Below, in pieces: positions 7,763 to 16,342 of a stretch of DNA of 64,000 nt (within the stretch, counting starts at the first letter, position 1; every line of letters starts with the position of its first letter). The notes beneath the pieces were generated by a model. The model was not told where the DNA came from. It saw nothing but the letters and a program-made list of their open reading frames with translations, and searched no databases. Position numbers and translations under genes: made by a program. The stretch covers positions 46,243-110,242 of the forward strand of contig CAKSHJ010000003.1 in assembly GCA_934457095.1 (NCBI GenBank), in the 5' to 3' direction. Source of the DNA: an uncultured Eubacteriales bacterium. GTDB lineage: Bacteria > Bacillota > Clostridia > Oscillospirales > Acutalibacteraceae.

Positions 7763-8608
7763 TTAAACCGCCGCCATAGCCGTTTGACAGGTGCGCGCAT
7801 AATGAAAAATATACTGCTGCGCAATACCGGCAAATGCGCCAAAGTCCTCGGCGGTTTTGCCGGGTAGCAATTGCGCCATCGCACGCTTCATCCATACGTC
7901 CATGGGGAAGGCCTCTAAGCGGTGCAGACCATACAGCGCAACGCATTCGGCAACCTTGGGTCCAACACCATGAATGGTCATCAGTTGCTCTCGAACCTGC
8001 GCTATGGGTTGGGTTTTCATATCTTCCAGCATAATGCTGCCGTCGCATACTTTTTGCGCCGCACTGAGCAAATATTTTGCTCGAAACCCACTGCGAATGG
8101 GCGCTAAGTCCTTTACGGTGCAATTTGCAAGGCACTCCGCGGAGGGAAAGGCGTAACCGCCGTCAATTTTTTCTCCGAAATACTCGCAAAGACGGGCAAC
8201 AATGCCTTTTATGCGAGGAATATTATTGTTCTGTGAGAGAATAAAACAGCATAAGGCCTCCCAAGGTTCCTGCTGCAAAATACGAATGCCGGGGGCATAT
8301 TCCGCAGCTTTTTGCAGCACGGCATGAGAGTGGCATAGCTCCTTTTGAATGGCTCGGTAATCGCGGTGCAAATCAAAGTACGGCGCCCAAATTTGCAAAA
8401 ATTCCTCTTTTGTGGTATTGCAAAATAAAATATGTGTGGAAGTTTGCTCCAGCTCCAAATAACGACCAAAGGCAATGCCGATGATGCGTCTTGGGTGCTC
8501 CTTGCAAATATCCCAGCGAAAAGTCTGTCCGCAGTCGAGGGTCTGCGGTAGGTCAAATTCCGGGCATTTTTCCAGCAGAATGCCCGCGGATGTTTCCTGA
8601 AAGTTCAT
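7763..8608 (-). CDS. ogg: 8-oxoguanine DNA glycosylase/AP lyase, Ogg1-like
   Basis: A base-excision repair enzyme of the HhH-GPD superfamily, 281 residues. The N-terminal domain (DCGQTFRW, about 25-32) matches the Ogg1 substrate-recognition region. The helix-hairpin-helix GVGPKVAECVAL carries the Schiff-base lysine Lys218, and PMDVW supplies the catalytic aspartate Asp237. No Fe-S cluster cysteines follow, unlike in MutY and Nth. It resembles eukaryotic Ogg1 and clostridial Ogg rather than Fpg, and probably removes 8-oxoG opposite C. It lies just upstream of fba on the same strand, but fba has its own promoter. Confidence 0.88.
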   Translation of the reverse strand: MNFQETSAGILLEKCPEFDLPQTLDCGQTFRWDICKEHPRRIIGIAFGRYLELEQTSTHILFCNTTKEEFLQIWAPYFDLHRDYRAIQKELCHSHAVLQKAAEYAPGIRILQQEPWEALCCFILSQNNNIPRIKGIVARLCEYFGEKIDGGYAFPSAECLANCTVKDLAPIRSGFRAKYLLSAAQKVCDGSIMLEDMKTQPIAQVREQLMTIHGVGPKVAECVALYGLHRLEAFPMDVWMKRAMAQLLPGKTAEDFGAFAGIAQQYIFHYARTCQTAMAAV

Positions 8609-8643
8609 AAAAGCTCCTTTTTATGCGGTTATTTTGTGGTTTT

Positions 8644-8672
8644 ATCTTAGCACAATTTTTGAAAAAGCGCAA
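8644..8672 (-). promoter_or_regulatory. ogg promoter with extended -10
   Basis: On the minus strand: TTGCGC (8667-8672), 17 bp, TAAGAT (8644-8649), with TGTGC directly ahead of the -10. Confidence 0.5.
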
Positions 8673-8842
8673 AATATAGGTGTCAAGCATTATTTTTATT
8701 GAGAATGTATATGAAGAAAAAAATTTGTAAAAAAGCGTTATACTGACTGTTTTGTAATTTTGAGGAAAAGGTGCTGTTTTTGAGTGATATTTTTCAGAAA
8801 TGGAGAGGCGTATAAAAATAAAAAAGGTTGTATTATTCAAGG

Positions 8843-8872
8843 TTATTCACATTTTCCACATAGTTTTCCACA
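8843..8872 (+). promoter_or_regulatory. Three clustered DnaA-box-like 9-mers in an AT-rich gap
   Basis: TTATTCACA (8843-8851), TTTTCCACA (8852-8860) and TTTTCCACA (8864-8872) each differ by one base from the DnaA box TTATCCACA. All share one orientation, with 0 and 3 bp between them. They lie in the 564-bp gap 8609-9172, which is strongly AT-rich, flanked by divergent genes and otherwise shows no gene or RNA that I can support. A weaker reverse match sits at 9084-9092. dnaA and dnaN are not nearby, so this is either a DnaA-regulated or titration site or an unusual origin element. Confidence 0.4.
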
Positions 8873-9172
8873 ATAAAAATTAACAAAATTTATGGAATTA
8901 ACGTAAGGGAAAACAAAAATTTAAAATATTACAAAAAGTATAATAAGATGAAAATCAAGACTTTCTTTTGAAAAATATGACTAAAAATTGCATGAAAAAT
9001 TACAATAAAATTTTATATATAGGGCAAGGGTATTTTTGCAATAAGAAACAAAAATGCAAAACATAGTTTTATACAGAAATGCAAGTGGAAAATTGCGGTA
9101 TAAAAGGGCAAAAAAGGTGAAAAATAAGGGCGTAGACATTGCATAATCGAAGTGAGAAGGAGAAGGAATCCT

Positions 9173-9436
9173 ATGGTAAGAGGTGTGAGCAGACAGATTA
9201 TAGAGGTGCAAGATACAGGTAATATTTATTATGAAAAAGCATATCTTGTGGTGAGTCCGGAATTTTCTGAAACGCAGCGCAGTCTGTTGGAAAAGGAAGC
9301 AAGGCAAATATTACGCACCATGGATGCACCTTCGGGGATGAAGCGGCAAAATCAAAAATGGCAGAGGGTATTGTGTTTGTTTTTGGCAGCGTTAATAGGT
9401 GCGGGTATTATGGCAGGATGCTTTTTTTTGCTGTGA
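9173..9436 (+). CDS. Small tail-anchored membrane protein of unknown function (87 aa)
   Basis: Start ATG 9173 follows GAAGGAGAAGGA. The soluble part (1-62) has IIEVQDTGNIYYEKAYLVV and a heptad-like charged helix. It ends in one hydrophobic segment (VLCLFLAALIGAGIMAGCFFLL, about 66-87) that reaches the C-terminus, giving a tail-anchored topology with the N-terminus in the cytoplasm. I cannot name a family with confidence. It lies between the DnaA-box-like cluster and rlmB, with no obvious promoter of its own found by eye. Confidence 0.65.
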   Translation: MVRGVSRQIIEVQDTGNIYYEKAYLVVSPEFSETQRSLLEKEARQILRTMDAPSGMKRQNQKWQRVLCLFLAALIGAGIMAGCFFLL

Positions 9437-9559
9437 AATCAAGGGGGAATTCCCTAAAATAAAACTTTGCGTATTTTTTGCTTTTTTGGCGTAATTTTAC
9501 CGCTAGTATGCTATAAACCAAGGCTTTTTACTTGCTGAGTCGGCTGTAGGCAAAAGAAA

Positions 9560-9588
9560 TTGCAGTGCAAATTTTTTTGTGCTATACT
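9560..9588 (+). promoter_or_regulatory. rlmB promoter
   Basis: TTGCAG (9560-9565), 17 bp, TATACT (9583-9588), with TGTGC just upstream of the -10. Confidence 0.7.
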
Positions 9589-9632
9589 TAAAGAAAAATA
9601 ACGCTTGCTGCGCCGCAAAGGAGCCAAAATCT

Positions 9633-10427
9633 ATGAAAACCGAAAAAACATCGTATTTGTCCGCAAAAGAATTCGGGGCAAAGGGGCAGGATGTGATTGC
9701 CGGACGCAATGCCGTAAACGAGGCGTTGCGCGCGGGCAGAAACATTGAGAGTCTATATGTTGCAAGAGGTTCCAAAACGGGTTCGCTGACAGCGTTGCTT
9801 GCAAAAGCAAGAGAACAGGGAATTACTATAAAAGAGGCGGACTCCAGAAAGCTGGATTTTTTGTGCGGAAATGCCCATCATCAGGGCGTGGCGGCGATTG
9901 CTGCAATTAAGGAATATGCTCAGCTGGAGGATATTTTCACACTGGCACAGCAACGCGCAGAGCCGCCGTTTATTATTTTAGCGGACGAGTTGGAAGATCC
10001 ATATAATTTAGGTGCAATTTTGCGTACCGCAGAGTGTACCGGCGCACATGGTGTAATTATTCCAAAGCGTCGCGCGGCGGGGTTGACTTATGCCGTAGGT
10101 AAGGCTTCGGCAGGTGCGGTGGAATATGTGCCTGTGGTACGCGTGACCAATATGGCAAGCACGGTGGACCTATTAAAAGAAAAAGGCGTGTGGATTTACA
10201 GCACTGATTTGCAAGGTGAAACCTGGTGTACACAAGACTATTGCGGGGCATTGGCATTGGTTATCGGTTCCGAGGGAAGCGGTGTGAGCCGTTTGATTAA
10301 GCAGAAGGCAGATTTTACCATAACGCTGCCTATGTTAGGGAAAATCGGCTCCTTAAATGCCTCGGTAGCCTGTGGCGTACTTTGCTACGAAATTGCACGG
10401 CAAAGACAGAGAATAAAAGCTAAATAA
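9633..10427 (+). CDS. rlmB: 23S rRNA (guanosine-2'-O)-methyltransferase, TrmH/RlmB family
   Basis: A SPOUT-class enzyme that methylates a 23S rRNA ribose (Gm2251 in E. coli RlmB). From ATG 9633 (RBS AAAGGAG) it has 264 residues. The N-terminal substrate-binding domain begins VIAGRNAVNEALRAGRNIE. The knotted SAM domain shows motif 1 NLGAILRTAECTGAHGVI, motif 2 LVIGSEGSGVSRLI and motif 3 ITLPMLGKIGSLNASVACGVLCYE. Motif 3 holds the conserved N-S in the order typical of RlmB/TrmH. The exact target position is inferred. It stands alone with its own promoter; in many Bacillota it follows cysS. Confidence 0.9.
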   Translation: MKTEKTSYLSAKEFGAKGQDVIAGRNAVNEALRAGRNIESLYVARGSKTGSLTALLAKAREQGITIKEADSRKLDFLCGNAHHQGVAAIAAIKEYAQLEDIFTLAQQRAEPPFIILADELEDPYNLGAILRTAECTGAHGVIIPKRRAAGLTYAVGKASAGAVEYVPVVRVTNMASTVDLLKEKGVWIYSTDLQGETWCTQDYCGALALVIGSEGSGVSRLIKQKADFTITLPMLGKIGSLNASVACGVLCYEIARQRQRIKAK

Positions 10428-10620
10428 AATTTGTGTTTTTTCATAATTTCTTCATATATGTACGGTATAATCAAATTTATAGCCACAATATACACAAATT
10501 TAGCGCAATTTGCAAAAAATGAAAGAAAGCTGTAAGAATTTGCAGAGAAAAATTGCAGTAACGCCATGGTTATGGTATGATAATGTAGAGAAAAGTAACG
10601 ACTGGAAAGCGGTGAGATGC

Positions 10621-13600
10621 ATGCGAAAAGGTAAATATAGCGCTCCGCGCAGTTTTGACAGCGAATTTGTAGATGAAATTTTAGAGGAAGCACGCAAAAT
10701 GCGCAGCGATGCACAGCTCAAACCCGATGACGGAGAAATTCCGCTGGCGCAGGCAATGCCCGTGGAAACTTTGTATCGGCAGGACGAAGAAAAAGCGGCT
10801 TTTGACAACGATACACAACTCGAAGATAAAAAACAGAAGAAGAAACGCTTTGGAAAAAGACAACGTCAGCAGGTTACCGCGGGCGAGGACGATATTTATT
10901 ACGGTTTAAAATTGAAGACTGTGCAGGCGGCAAAAGAACAACGCCGCAAGGAATTGAACGAGCAGGGGTATGACGGACAGACTGCAGAGCAAGTTTCCCC
11001 AACCTCCACCTTTGCTTATTTATTTGAGGATGACCAGCCTGTTGTCGCCCCCGATTTTCAGGAAAAATTCCGTAAGTTGCATCGGCAGCGTCAGGAGCGC
11101 ATTGAGGCCGCTGCCAAAGAAGCCGGAGAAGAAGTAGAAGATGTATTTTCGCTGTGTGAGCAGGCAGAACAGACTGAATTTACCCAAGCGGAGGAATTGA
11201 TTGCAGGGGCAACACAGGAGATACCTGTTGTGGAATCGGAAGTAGCAATGCCTCAAGAGGAGGAAGAGTTGCCGGTTGCCGAGGAATTGCCGGAGTCGGT
11301 CGCGGCTGACCATGAGGAAACCATGACGCGAATAGACCGTGAGGAATTACAGGCGGAGCAGCAGAATGCTGAGTTACGGCAATTGATTGACGATGCATTG
11401 GCAAAGGAAACGGTCGTGGAGGTTGAGCATCCGTTACATACGGAATCTATTTTTGGTTTGGTGGCAAGAGAGCGTACTCAAGATGCCGTAGAGGCCGGCC
11501 TTGCAAGAGAAACACAACAGGTTTCGGAGGAGTTACAGGAAAGTGTGCCTGTTCAAACAGCAGAAATTGACGAAACTGCGCAAGTAAACGAGAAACTGGC
11601 GGAGCAGTCTATGGAGGAGAACGGGCAACCACAGGAAATTTCTGATGAAATGGTTGCATTGCGGGGAACCGAGGAAACAGAAAATACGCCTGTCCAAACG
11701 GCGAAAATTGACGAAACTGCACAGTTAAATGAAGAATCAGCGGAGTTGGAGCAGCCGGTGGAGGAAAATGAGCAACCGCAGGAATTGGCCGATGAAGTTG
11801 TTGCATCGCAAGAGGACAAAAGAGAAAATTTTTCCCATACGGCGGCAAAAACGGACTCTGCCAAGGCTGTGATACCGCTTTCCGAGCCGGTTCAATATGT
11901 GTTTAACACAAGACCGGTACGAACCTTTGCCATTCAGGGTATCGGTGCAATTTTGGCAGAGGAGGCACGCCAATTTGCAGGAATGCTTCACCCCGAATTG
12001 TTACAGAAAACGCCCGCACCGCAATCTTCAAAGCCAATCCCTGTGCAAATCGGATTAAAAAAAAAACGAACAAAACCTAAGGTACGGCGGCTAAAAGTTT
12101 CGGTTACGCCTGTTGCCGATAAAAAAACAGTTTCAGCAGTTCGCTTGCGTCTTGCAGGAAAAACAGAAGCAGAAAATTCCGCGCCGGAGCAGGAGGTTGC
12201 CGGTTTTGGGCAGACAACCATTCAGCAGTCTACGCAAATATGGTCCGAGCACGAAAGAATGCGGTTATTTACCGATGTGGAGGAGGAAAATGACAGCGCT
12301 GATGAATTCCAACCGGAATTGCCGGAACTGGAAGATTTTACCTCGAAAGAAAATGTGCGTTCCGTTGCAAGTGAGCTCCGTCGACATATTCGTACACTTA
12401 CATTGCGCGCTGCCGTTACGGGTATATGCACCGTAATCTTGTTGGCGCTGGGCTTATTCGGAGAATTTCACCTGTTTGGAATCGCCCTTGCGCCGCTGGT
12501 GTATGCTTCTGCCAGCCTGATATTTTTGGCAATTGCCATGGGCTTTTGCACCACCATGTTGTTTCACGGTATCAAGGCGTTGGTGACTTTGCACGCAAAT
12601 GCCGATTCTGCTATTGCGGCGGCATCGGTGGTGGTGGCAGCGCAGTCTGTGATGCTGCTGTTTATGCAGGATACCTTAGCGACCGGTCAGGTGCATGTTT
12701 ACGCGGCGCTGATTACCGGTGGTTTGCTGCTCAATACTGCGGGTAAGTTAAGTATGGTTCGGCGCATTCGTAAAAATTTCAGTTTTATTGCCTCAAATGG
12801 AGAAAAGAATACGGTAGAATTAATTGAAAATGCAGAACTGGCTGCACAAATGGCAAAAGATTGTGTGGCGGGTACGCCTGTGGTGGCATATCAGAAACCG
12901 TGCAAATTTTTCGCAAATTTTCTGAAAAATTCGTATGCGAGCGATTGCAGTGAATTGACCTCGCAGGTTCTTGCGCCGATAGGACTTATCTGTTCGCTGA
13001 TGCTGTTTATTGTGGGCATGGTGACCGGTAAAAGTGTGGGAGTGGCATTTACAGCATTTGCAGCGTCTATGTGTATTTGCGTACCCATGGCCAATATGCT
13101 TTGCGTCCATTTGCCGGTTTCGCGATTATGTCGCTTAGCGAGAAAAAACGACAGTATGCTCATTAGCTATGATGCCTTGGACAAATTTGCAGATGTGAAT
13201 GCCGTAATGATAGGGGCTGACGATTTATTTCCGCAGGGTACGGTGGAGTTAACGGGAATGAAAACGTTCGGCAAGCACAGAATTGATACGGTTTTGTTGG
13301 GTGCCACCGCATTAATGGCACAGGTAGGAGGTCCTCTGAGCACGGTATTTTTAGAGATGGTGAAAAACCACAAAGACATATTGCTCTATGTGGACGATGT
13401 GGCCTATGAGGACGAATGCGGGGTAATTGGCTGGGTGAGTGGTCGCCGTATTTTGGTGGGCAATGCCGAACTAATGGAACATTACCGGGCAAAGATACCT
13501 GCAATACCTGTTGAGCATGAGCCGAACCAACAGTTGGTATATTTGGCTATGGACGAAGAAGTGGTTTGTGTTTTTATTTTAGAGTATCGGGTTACGCCGG

Positions 13601-14037
13601 AAAAAAAGCAGGAAATACAGCGGGCATGTAAAAACGGTATTGGTATGATTATAAAAACTACCGACCCATGTGTCACCGCAGAATTTATAGCGGAGCGATT
13701 TTGTATTGATTTGCATGCTATCACAGTGTTGTCGGGTTCCTTGGTAGATGCCTACCACGAGCTGACCGGCAGGGCAGAGGAAACCGGCAATGCCATGTTG
13801 GCAACAAAGGGCAAGGCTACCTGTATGCTACGTATGATTACCGCTTGCGTTAGAGAAAGAAGCAATATCTCAGTGGTGCGATTGCTGCAAAATATCTCAG
13901 TGGTACTGGGTTTTGTACTAGTTTCTTTTTTGGTATGTTTTTCAGGTTTGCAGCAAATCAGCACTTTTGCCATGGTGATTTACCAGGTATTTTGGTTGGT
14001 GGTGTTACTGGCAATTCCGAAATTACGCCGCCCGTAA
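10621..14037 (+). CDS. Catalytically dead P1B-type ATPase-like protein with large acidic N-terminus
   Basis: A 1138-residue membrane protein. Residues 1-590 are predicted cytosolic, Glu/Gln-rich and low complexity, with a 47-residue repeat. From about 595 come pairs of membrane helices laid out like a heavy-metal P-type ATPase. MCICVPMANMLC stands where CPC-type ATPases have CPCAL. Then SMLISYDALDKFADVNAVMIG aligns with the lead-in to the phosphorylation loop, but DKTGT is replaced by GADDL (about 863-867). GRRILVGNAELM matches the N-domain GxxVLVGN element. The actuator TGES and hinge GDGxND motifs are absent. The alignment is by eye. The start at 10621 follows GCGGTGAG; an ORF extension upstream lacks an RBS. 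It is probably a scaffold or sensor rather than a pump. Confidence 0.7.
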   Translation: MRKGKYSAPRSFDSEFVDEILEEARKMRSDAQLKPDDGEIPLAQAMPVETLYRQDEEKAAFDNDTQLEDKKQKKKRFGKRQRQQVTAGEDDIYYGLKLKTVQAAKEQRRKELNEQGYDGQTAEQVSPTSTFAYLFEDDQPVVAPDFQEKFRKLHRQRQERIEAAAKEAGEEVEDVFSLCEQAEQTEFTQAEELIAGATQEIPVVESEVAMPQEEEELPVAEELPESVAADHEETMTRIDREELQAEQQNAELRQLIDDALAKETVVEVEHPLHTESIFGLVARERTQDAVEAGLARETQQVSEELQESVPVQTAEIDETAQVNEKLAEQSMEENGQPQEISDEMVALRGTEETENTPVQTAKIDETAQLNEESAELEQPVEENEQPQELADEVVASQEDKRENFSHTAAKTDSAKAVIPLSEPVQYVFNTRPVRTFAIQGIGAILAEEARQFAGMLHPELLQKTPAPQSSKPIPVQIGLKKKRTKPKVRRLKVSVTPVADKKTVSAVRLRLAGKTEAENSAPEQEVAGFGQTTIQQSTQIWSEHERMRLFTDVEEENDSADEFQPELPELEDFTSKENVRSVASELRRHIRTLTLRAAVTGICTVILLALGLFGEFHLFGIALAPLVYASASLIFLAIAMGFCTTMLFHGIKALVTLHANADSAIAAASVVVAAQSVMLLFMQDTLATGQVHVYAALITGGLLLNTAGKLSMVRRIRKNFSFIASNGEKNTVELIENAELAAQMAKDCVAGTPVVAYQKPCKFFANFLKNSYASDCSELTSQVLAPIGLICSLMLFIVGMVTGKSVGVAFTAFAASMCICVPMANMLCVHLPVSRLCRLARKNDSMLISYDALDKFADVNAVMIGADDLFPQGTVELTGMKTFGKHRIDTVLLGATALMAQVGGPLSTVFLEMVKNHKDILLYVDDVAYEDECGVIGWVSGRRILVGNAELMEHYRAKIPAIPVEHEPNQQLVYLAMDEEVVCVFILEYRVTPEKKQEIQRACKNGIGMIIKTTDPCVTAEFIAERFCIDLHAITVLSGSLVDAYHELTGRAEETGNAMLATKGKATCMLRMITACVRERSNISVVRLLQNISVVLGFVLVSFLVCFSGLQQISTFAMVIYQVFWLVVLLAIPKLRRP
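11548..11829 (+). repeat. Two tandem 141-bp units inside the pseudo-ATPase gene
   Basis: PVQTA-IDETAQ-NE...ENEQPQE occurs twice with a 141-bp (47-residue) period: the first copy starts at 11548 and the second at 11689. The copies have diverged at third positions, so the duplication is not recent. Confidence 0.75.
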
Positions 14038-14052
14038 AACAAAAATACAGGT

Positions 14053-14092
14053 AAAAAGCTGCAATTGCTAAATGGCAAAATGCAGCTTTTTT
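14053..14092. terminator. Bidirectional terminator after the pseudo-ATPase gene
   Basis: AAAAAGCTGCA (14053-14063) pairs with TGCAGCTTTTT (14081-14091). T runs on both strands serve the converging SLOG gene as well. Confidence 0.85.
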
Positions 14093-14109
14093 GTATATGT
14101 ATAGATGGG

Positions 14110-14583
14110 TTATTCCGTGGCAATATTATAGATATGCAAATGTTGCTTTTGCGCATACTGCACGGTATACGCAGTGCCGCCGGTATTTTTTAGCATATAA
14201 CAAATGCAGTAGGCGCTGTGATTTACCATATATTGATTGCGCATGTGCATACAACCGCCGTGATATTCCTGCGCCATATAGACGATTTCGTTGGCTTGGT
14301 TGAGAATATTTTGGTATAATTTGATGTCTTTTTTGTGCCAGCCGAACGGCTGCTCGGGGGAAGGTAAGGCCAATATGAGCCGAATTTGCGGGTAAAATAT
14401 ACGAACTTTGAGTACAGTTAAGGCAGCCAAAGTATCAAAACCCAGTGCACCGCCGCAAATGAAAGTGGTAATTCCGCGGTCAATCAAATTTAAAATACGC
14501 ACAGCGAGTATATTGGAAATATGCATTTTTAGCGGCTCGGGCAAAATTCTATGCCCGCTGAAACAGCAAGTCTGTTCTTTCAT
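14110..14583 (-). CDS. SLOG-family protein (DUF1273/YpsA-like)
   Basis: 157 residues, RBS AAAAAGGGAG. It shows the hallmarks of the YpsA/DUF1273 branch of the SLOG superfamily: CCFSGHR at residues 6-12, GGALGFDTLAALTVL (about 44-58) and LPSPEQPFGW near 93-102, followed by MRNQYMVNHSAYCICYM. SLOG proteins have a Rossmann-like fold thought to bind nucleotide-derived ligands. YpsA of Bacillus affects cell division, but the reaction is unknown. It is monocistronic, with a possible TTTACA-16-TAAAAT promoter at 14612-14639. Confidence 0.85.
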   Translation of the reverse strand: MKEQTCCFSGHRILPEPLKMHISNILAVRILNLIDRGITTFICGGALGFDTLAALTVLKVRIFYPQIRLILALPSPEQPFGWHKKDIKLYQNILNQANEIVYMAQEYHGGCMHMRNQYMVNHSAYCICYMLKNTGGTAYTVQYAQKQHLHIYNIATE

Positions 14584-14711
14584 TATTAGCTCCCTTTTTA
14601 CATATTCTATTATTTTACCACATATTTTCAGTTTGTAAACTCATTTGAGGTTAGCAAAATGGAAAAAATAAGGTAATCTTAGAACAATGCATGGAGTAAG
14701 TGAGGTTGAGT

Positions 14712-14954
14712 ATGAACATTGGGCAGGCAGTCAGAGAACGAATTGCAGAACTTTGTCGACAGCGTAGCATTACGCTCAATAAGCTGGCGAATATCAGTGG
14801 TATTACGCAATCAACCTTAAATAATATTATGAGCGGACGCAATAATAGCACCACGATTTCTACCATTCAAAAGATTTGCGATGGCATCGAAATTACCATT
14901 ATTGATTTTTTCAACAATCCGCTGTTTGAGGAAATTGAGCAGGAAATCAAATAA
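14712..14954 (+). CDS. Small XRE/Cro-type HTH regulator (80 aa)
   Basis: ATG 14712 follows TGAGGT. Residues 5-65 form a compact helix-turn-helix domain: RERIAELCRQRSITLNKLANISGITQSTLNNIMSG, then the TISTIQKICDGIEITIIDFF dimerisation helices. It is almost only the DNA-binding domain with a short acidic tail. It resembles stand-alone regulators found in Clostridia. The target is not evident; the gene stands alone, facing paaK tail to tail. An upstream in-frame GTG (14700) is a less likely start. Confidence 0.85.
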   Translation: MNIGQAVRERIAELCRQRSITLNKLANISGITQSTLNNIMSGRNNSTTISTIQKICDGIEITIIDFFNNPLFEEIEQEIK

Positions 14955-14963
14955 ATCGCTAAA

Positions 14964-14987
14964 AAAAGGAGGCCTATGCCTCCTTTT
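14964..14987. terminator. Bidirectional terminator, HTH gene / paaK
   Basis: AAAAGGAGGC (14964-14973) pairs perfectly with GCCTCCTTTT (14978-14987) across a 4-nt loop. Confidence 0.9.
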
Positions 14988-14990
14988 GTG

Positions 14991-16298
14991 TTATGTAAAT
15001 TCCCGCCGGTCTATGACGCGTTTTGCTTTTCCCTCAGAGCGCGGAATGGACCTTGGCTCCAGCAGGCGTACCTTAGCCGAGATATTGAGCGTAGATTGCA
15101 GGGCGACGGCAATGCTTTTTTCGACCTCGGCAGTGCTTTTGAGCGCATCTTGGAACATCGCCGCGGTCATTTCCACCTGAACCTCAAGGGTATCGGTATG
15201 CTTAGCGCGGTCCACCACAATGCGATAATTAGGGTCCATATGCAAAGAAAGCAACACCGATTCAATCTGAGACGGAAACACATTAATACCGCGGATAATC
15301 AGCATATCGTCGGTTCTGCCGTGCGGTTTGCACATTTTAACCAGAGTTCTGCCGCAGGCACATTTGCCGCGTTCCAACTTGCAAATATCACGAGTGCGGT
15401 AACGAATCAACGGCAGCGCCTCCTTGCCGATGCAGGTAAATACCAGCTCGCCGTATTGCCCGTCCGGCAGTACAGCGCCGGTGTCCGGGTCCACAATTTC
15501 CGGGTAAAAATAGTCCTCGTTAATATGCATACCCTGTTGTGCGGGGCACTCAAAGCCCACGCCCGGTCCGGCAATTTCAGAAAGCCCGTAAATATCATAC
15601 GCTTTCATTTGCAAAATTTCCTCAAGTTCGGCGCGCATTTGTTCCGTCCACGGTTCTGCACCGAAAAATCCGGCTCTTAACGGAAGCTTTTTGGCGTCAA
15701 TGCCCATTTCTCTTGCAGTTTCGCCAATATACATAGCATAAGAGGGTGTACAACACAAAATATTGGAACCATAGTCCTGTAAAATTTGCACCTGCCGCGC
15801 GGTGTTGCCGCTGGAAACCGGAATCGCGGTAGCGCCCATATATTCCGCGCCGTAATGCAGCCCCAACCCGCCGGTAAACAATCCATAGCCATAGGAAATA
15901 TGCACAGAATCCGACTTGGTTGTACCAATAGAAATCAGTGCGCGGGCAACCGAACGCGCCCAAACTTCAATATCGTGCTGGGTGTAGCCCACAACGGTCT
16001 GCTTGCCCGTGGTGCCGGAGGACGCATGGATACGCACGAGTCGCTCTTTGGGCACGGCAAACATGCCAAAGGGATAGGTATTACGCAAATCGTCCTTTAC
16101 GGTAAAGGGGAGCTTTTGCAAGTCGTCTATGTCCGTAATATCATGCGGAGAAACGCCCAGCTCGTCCATTTTCTGCCGATACAGCGGCACATTTTCATAG
16201 GCGTTGCTCACCATTTTTTTTAAGCGTTCGCACTGCACCTGCCGCATAAAATCAGCGTCGGCGCATTCCAATTCCGGGTCTAAATACTGTTGTAGCAT
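14991..16298 (-). CDS. paaK: Phenylacetate-CoA ligase
   Basis: An adenylate-forming ligase that joins phenylacetate (or another aryl acetate) to CoA using ATP. It has 435 residues from ATG 16298 (RBS AAAGGAG; a TTG two codons earlier is too close to it). Visible are the P-loop HASSGTTGKQTVVGYT, the A5 motif YDIYGLSEIAGPGVGFEC and the hinge region GRTDDMLIIRGINVFPSQIE. The C-terminal lysine lies in EGKAKRV. It is the last gene of an iorA-iorB-paaK run. In amino-acid fermenters PaaK paired with IorAB probably works on the aryl-CoA products of aromatic amino acids and yields ATP in the reverse direction. Confidence 0.93.
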   Translation of the reverse strand: MLQQYLDPELECADADFMRQVQCERLKKMVSNAYENVPLYRQKMDELGVSPHDITDIDDLQKLPFTVKDDLRNTYPFGMFAVPKERLVRIHASSGTTGKQTVVGYTQHDIEVWARSVARALISIGTTKSDSVHISYGYGLFTGGLGLHYGAEYMGATAIPVSSGNTARQVQILQDYGSNILCCTPSYAMYIGETAREMGIDAKKLPLRAGFFGAEPWTEQMRAELEEILQMKAYDIYGLSEIAGPGVGFECPAQQGMHINEDYFYPEIVDPDTGAVLPDGQYGELVFTCIGKEALPLIRYRTRDICKLERGKCACGRTLVKMCKPHGRTDDMLIIRGINVFPSQIESVLLSLHMDPNYRIVVDRAKHTDTLEVQVEMTAAMFQDALKSTAEVEKSIAVALQSTLNISAKVRLLEPRSIPRSEGKAKRVIDRREFT

Positions 16299-16342
16299 AG
16301 ACAAGTTCTCCTTTTTTTCAGTTCCGTTAAAAGTATGGCGAT

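Noticed and set aside
8553..8840. Possible small gene on the minus strand in the AT-rich gap
   Set aside because: It overlaps the ogg start, has a very low-complexity AT-driven amino acid composition, and has no RBS.
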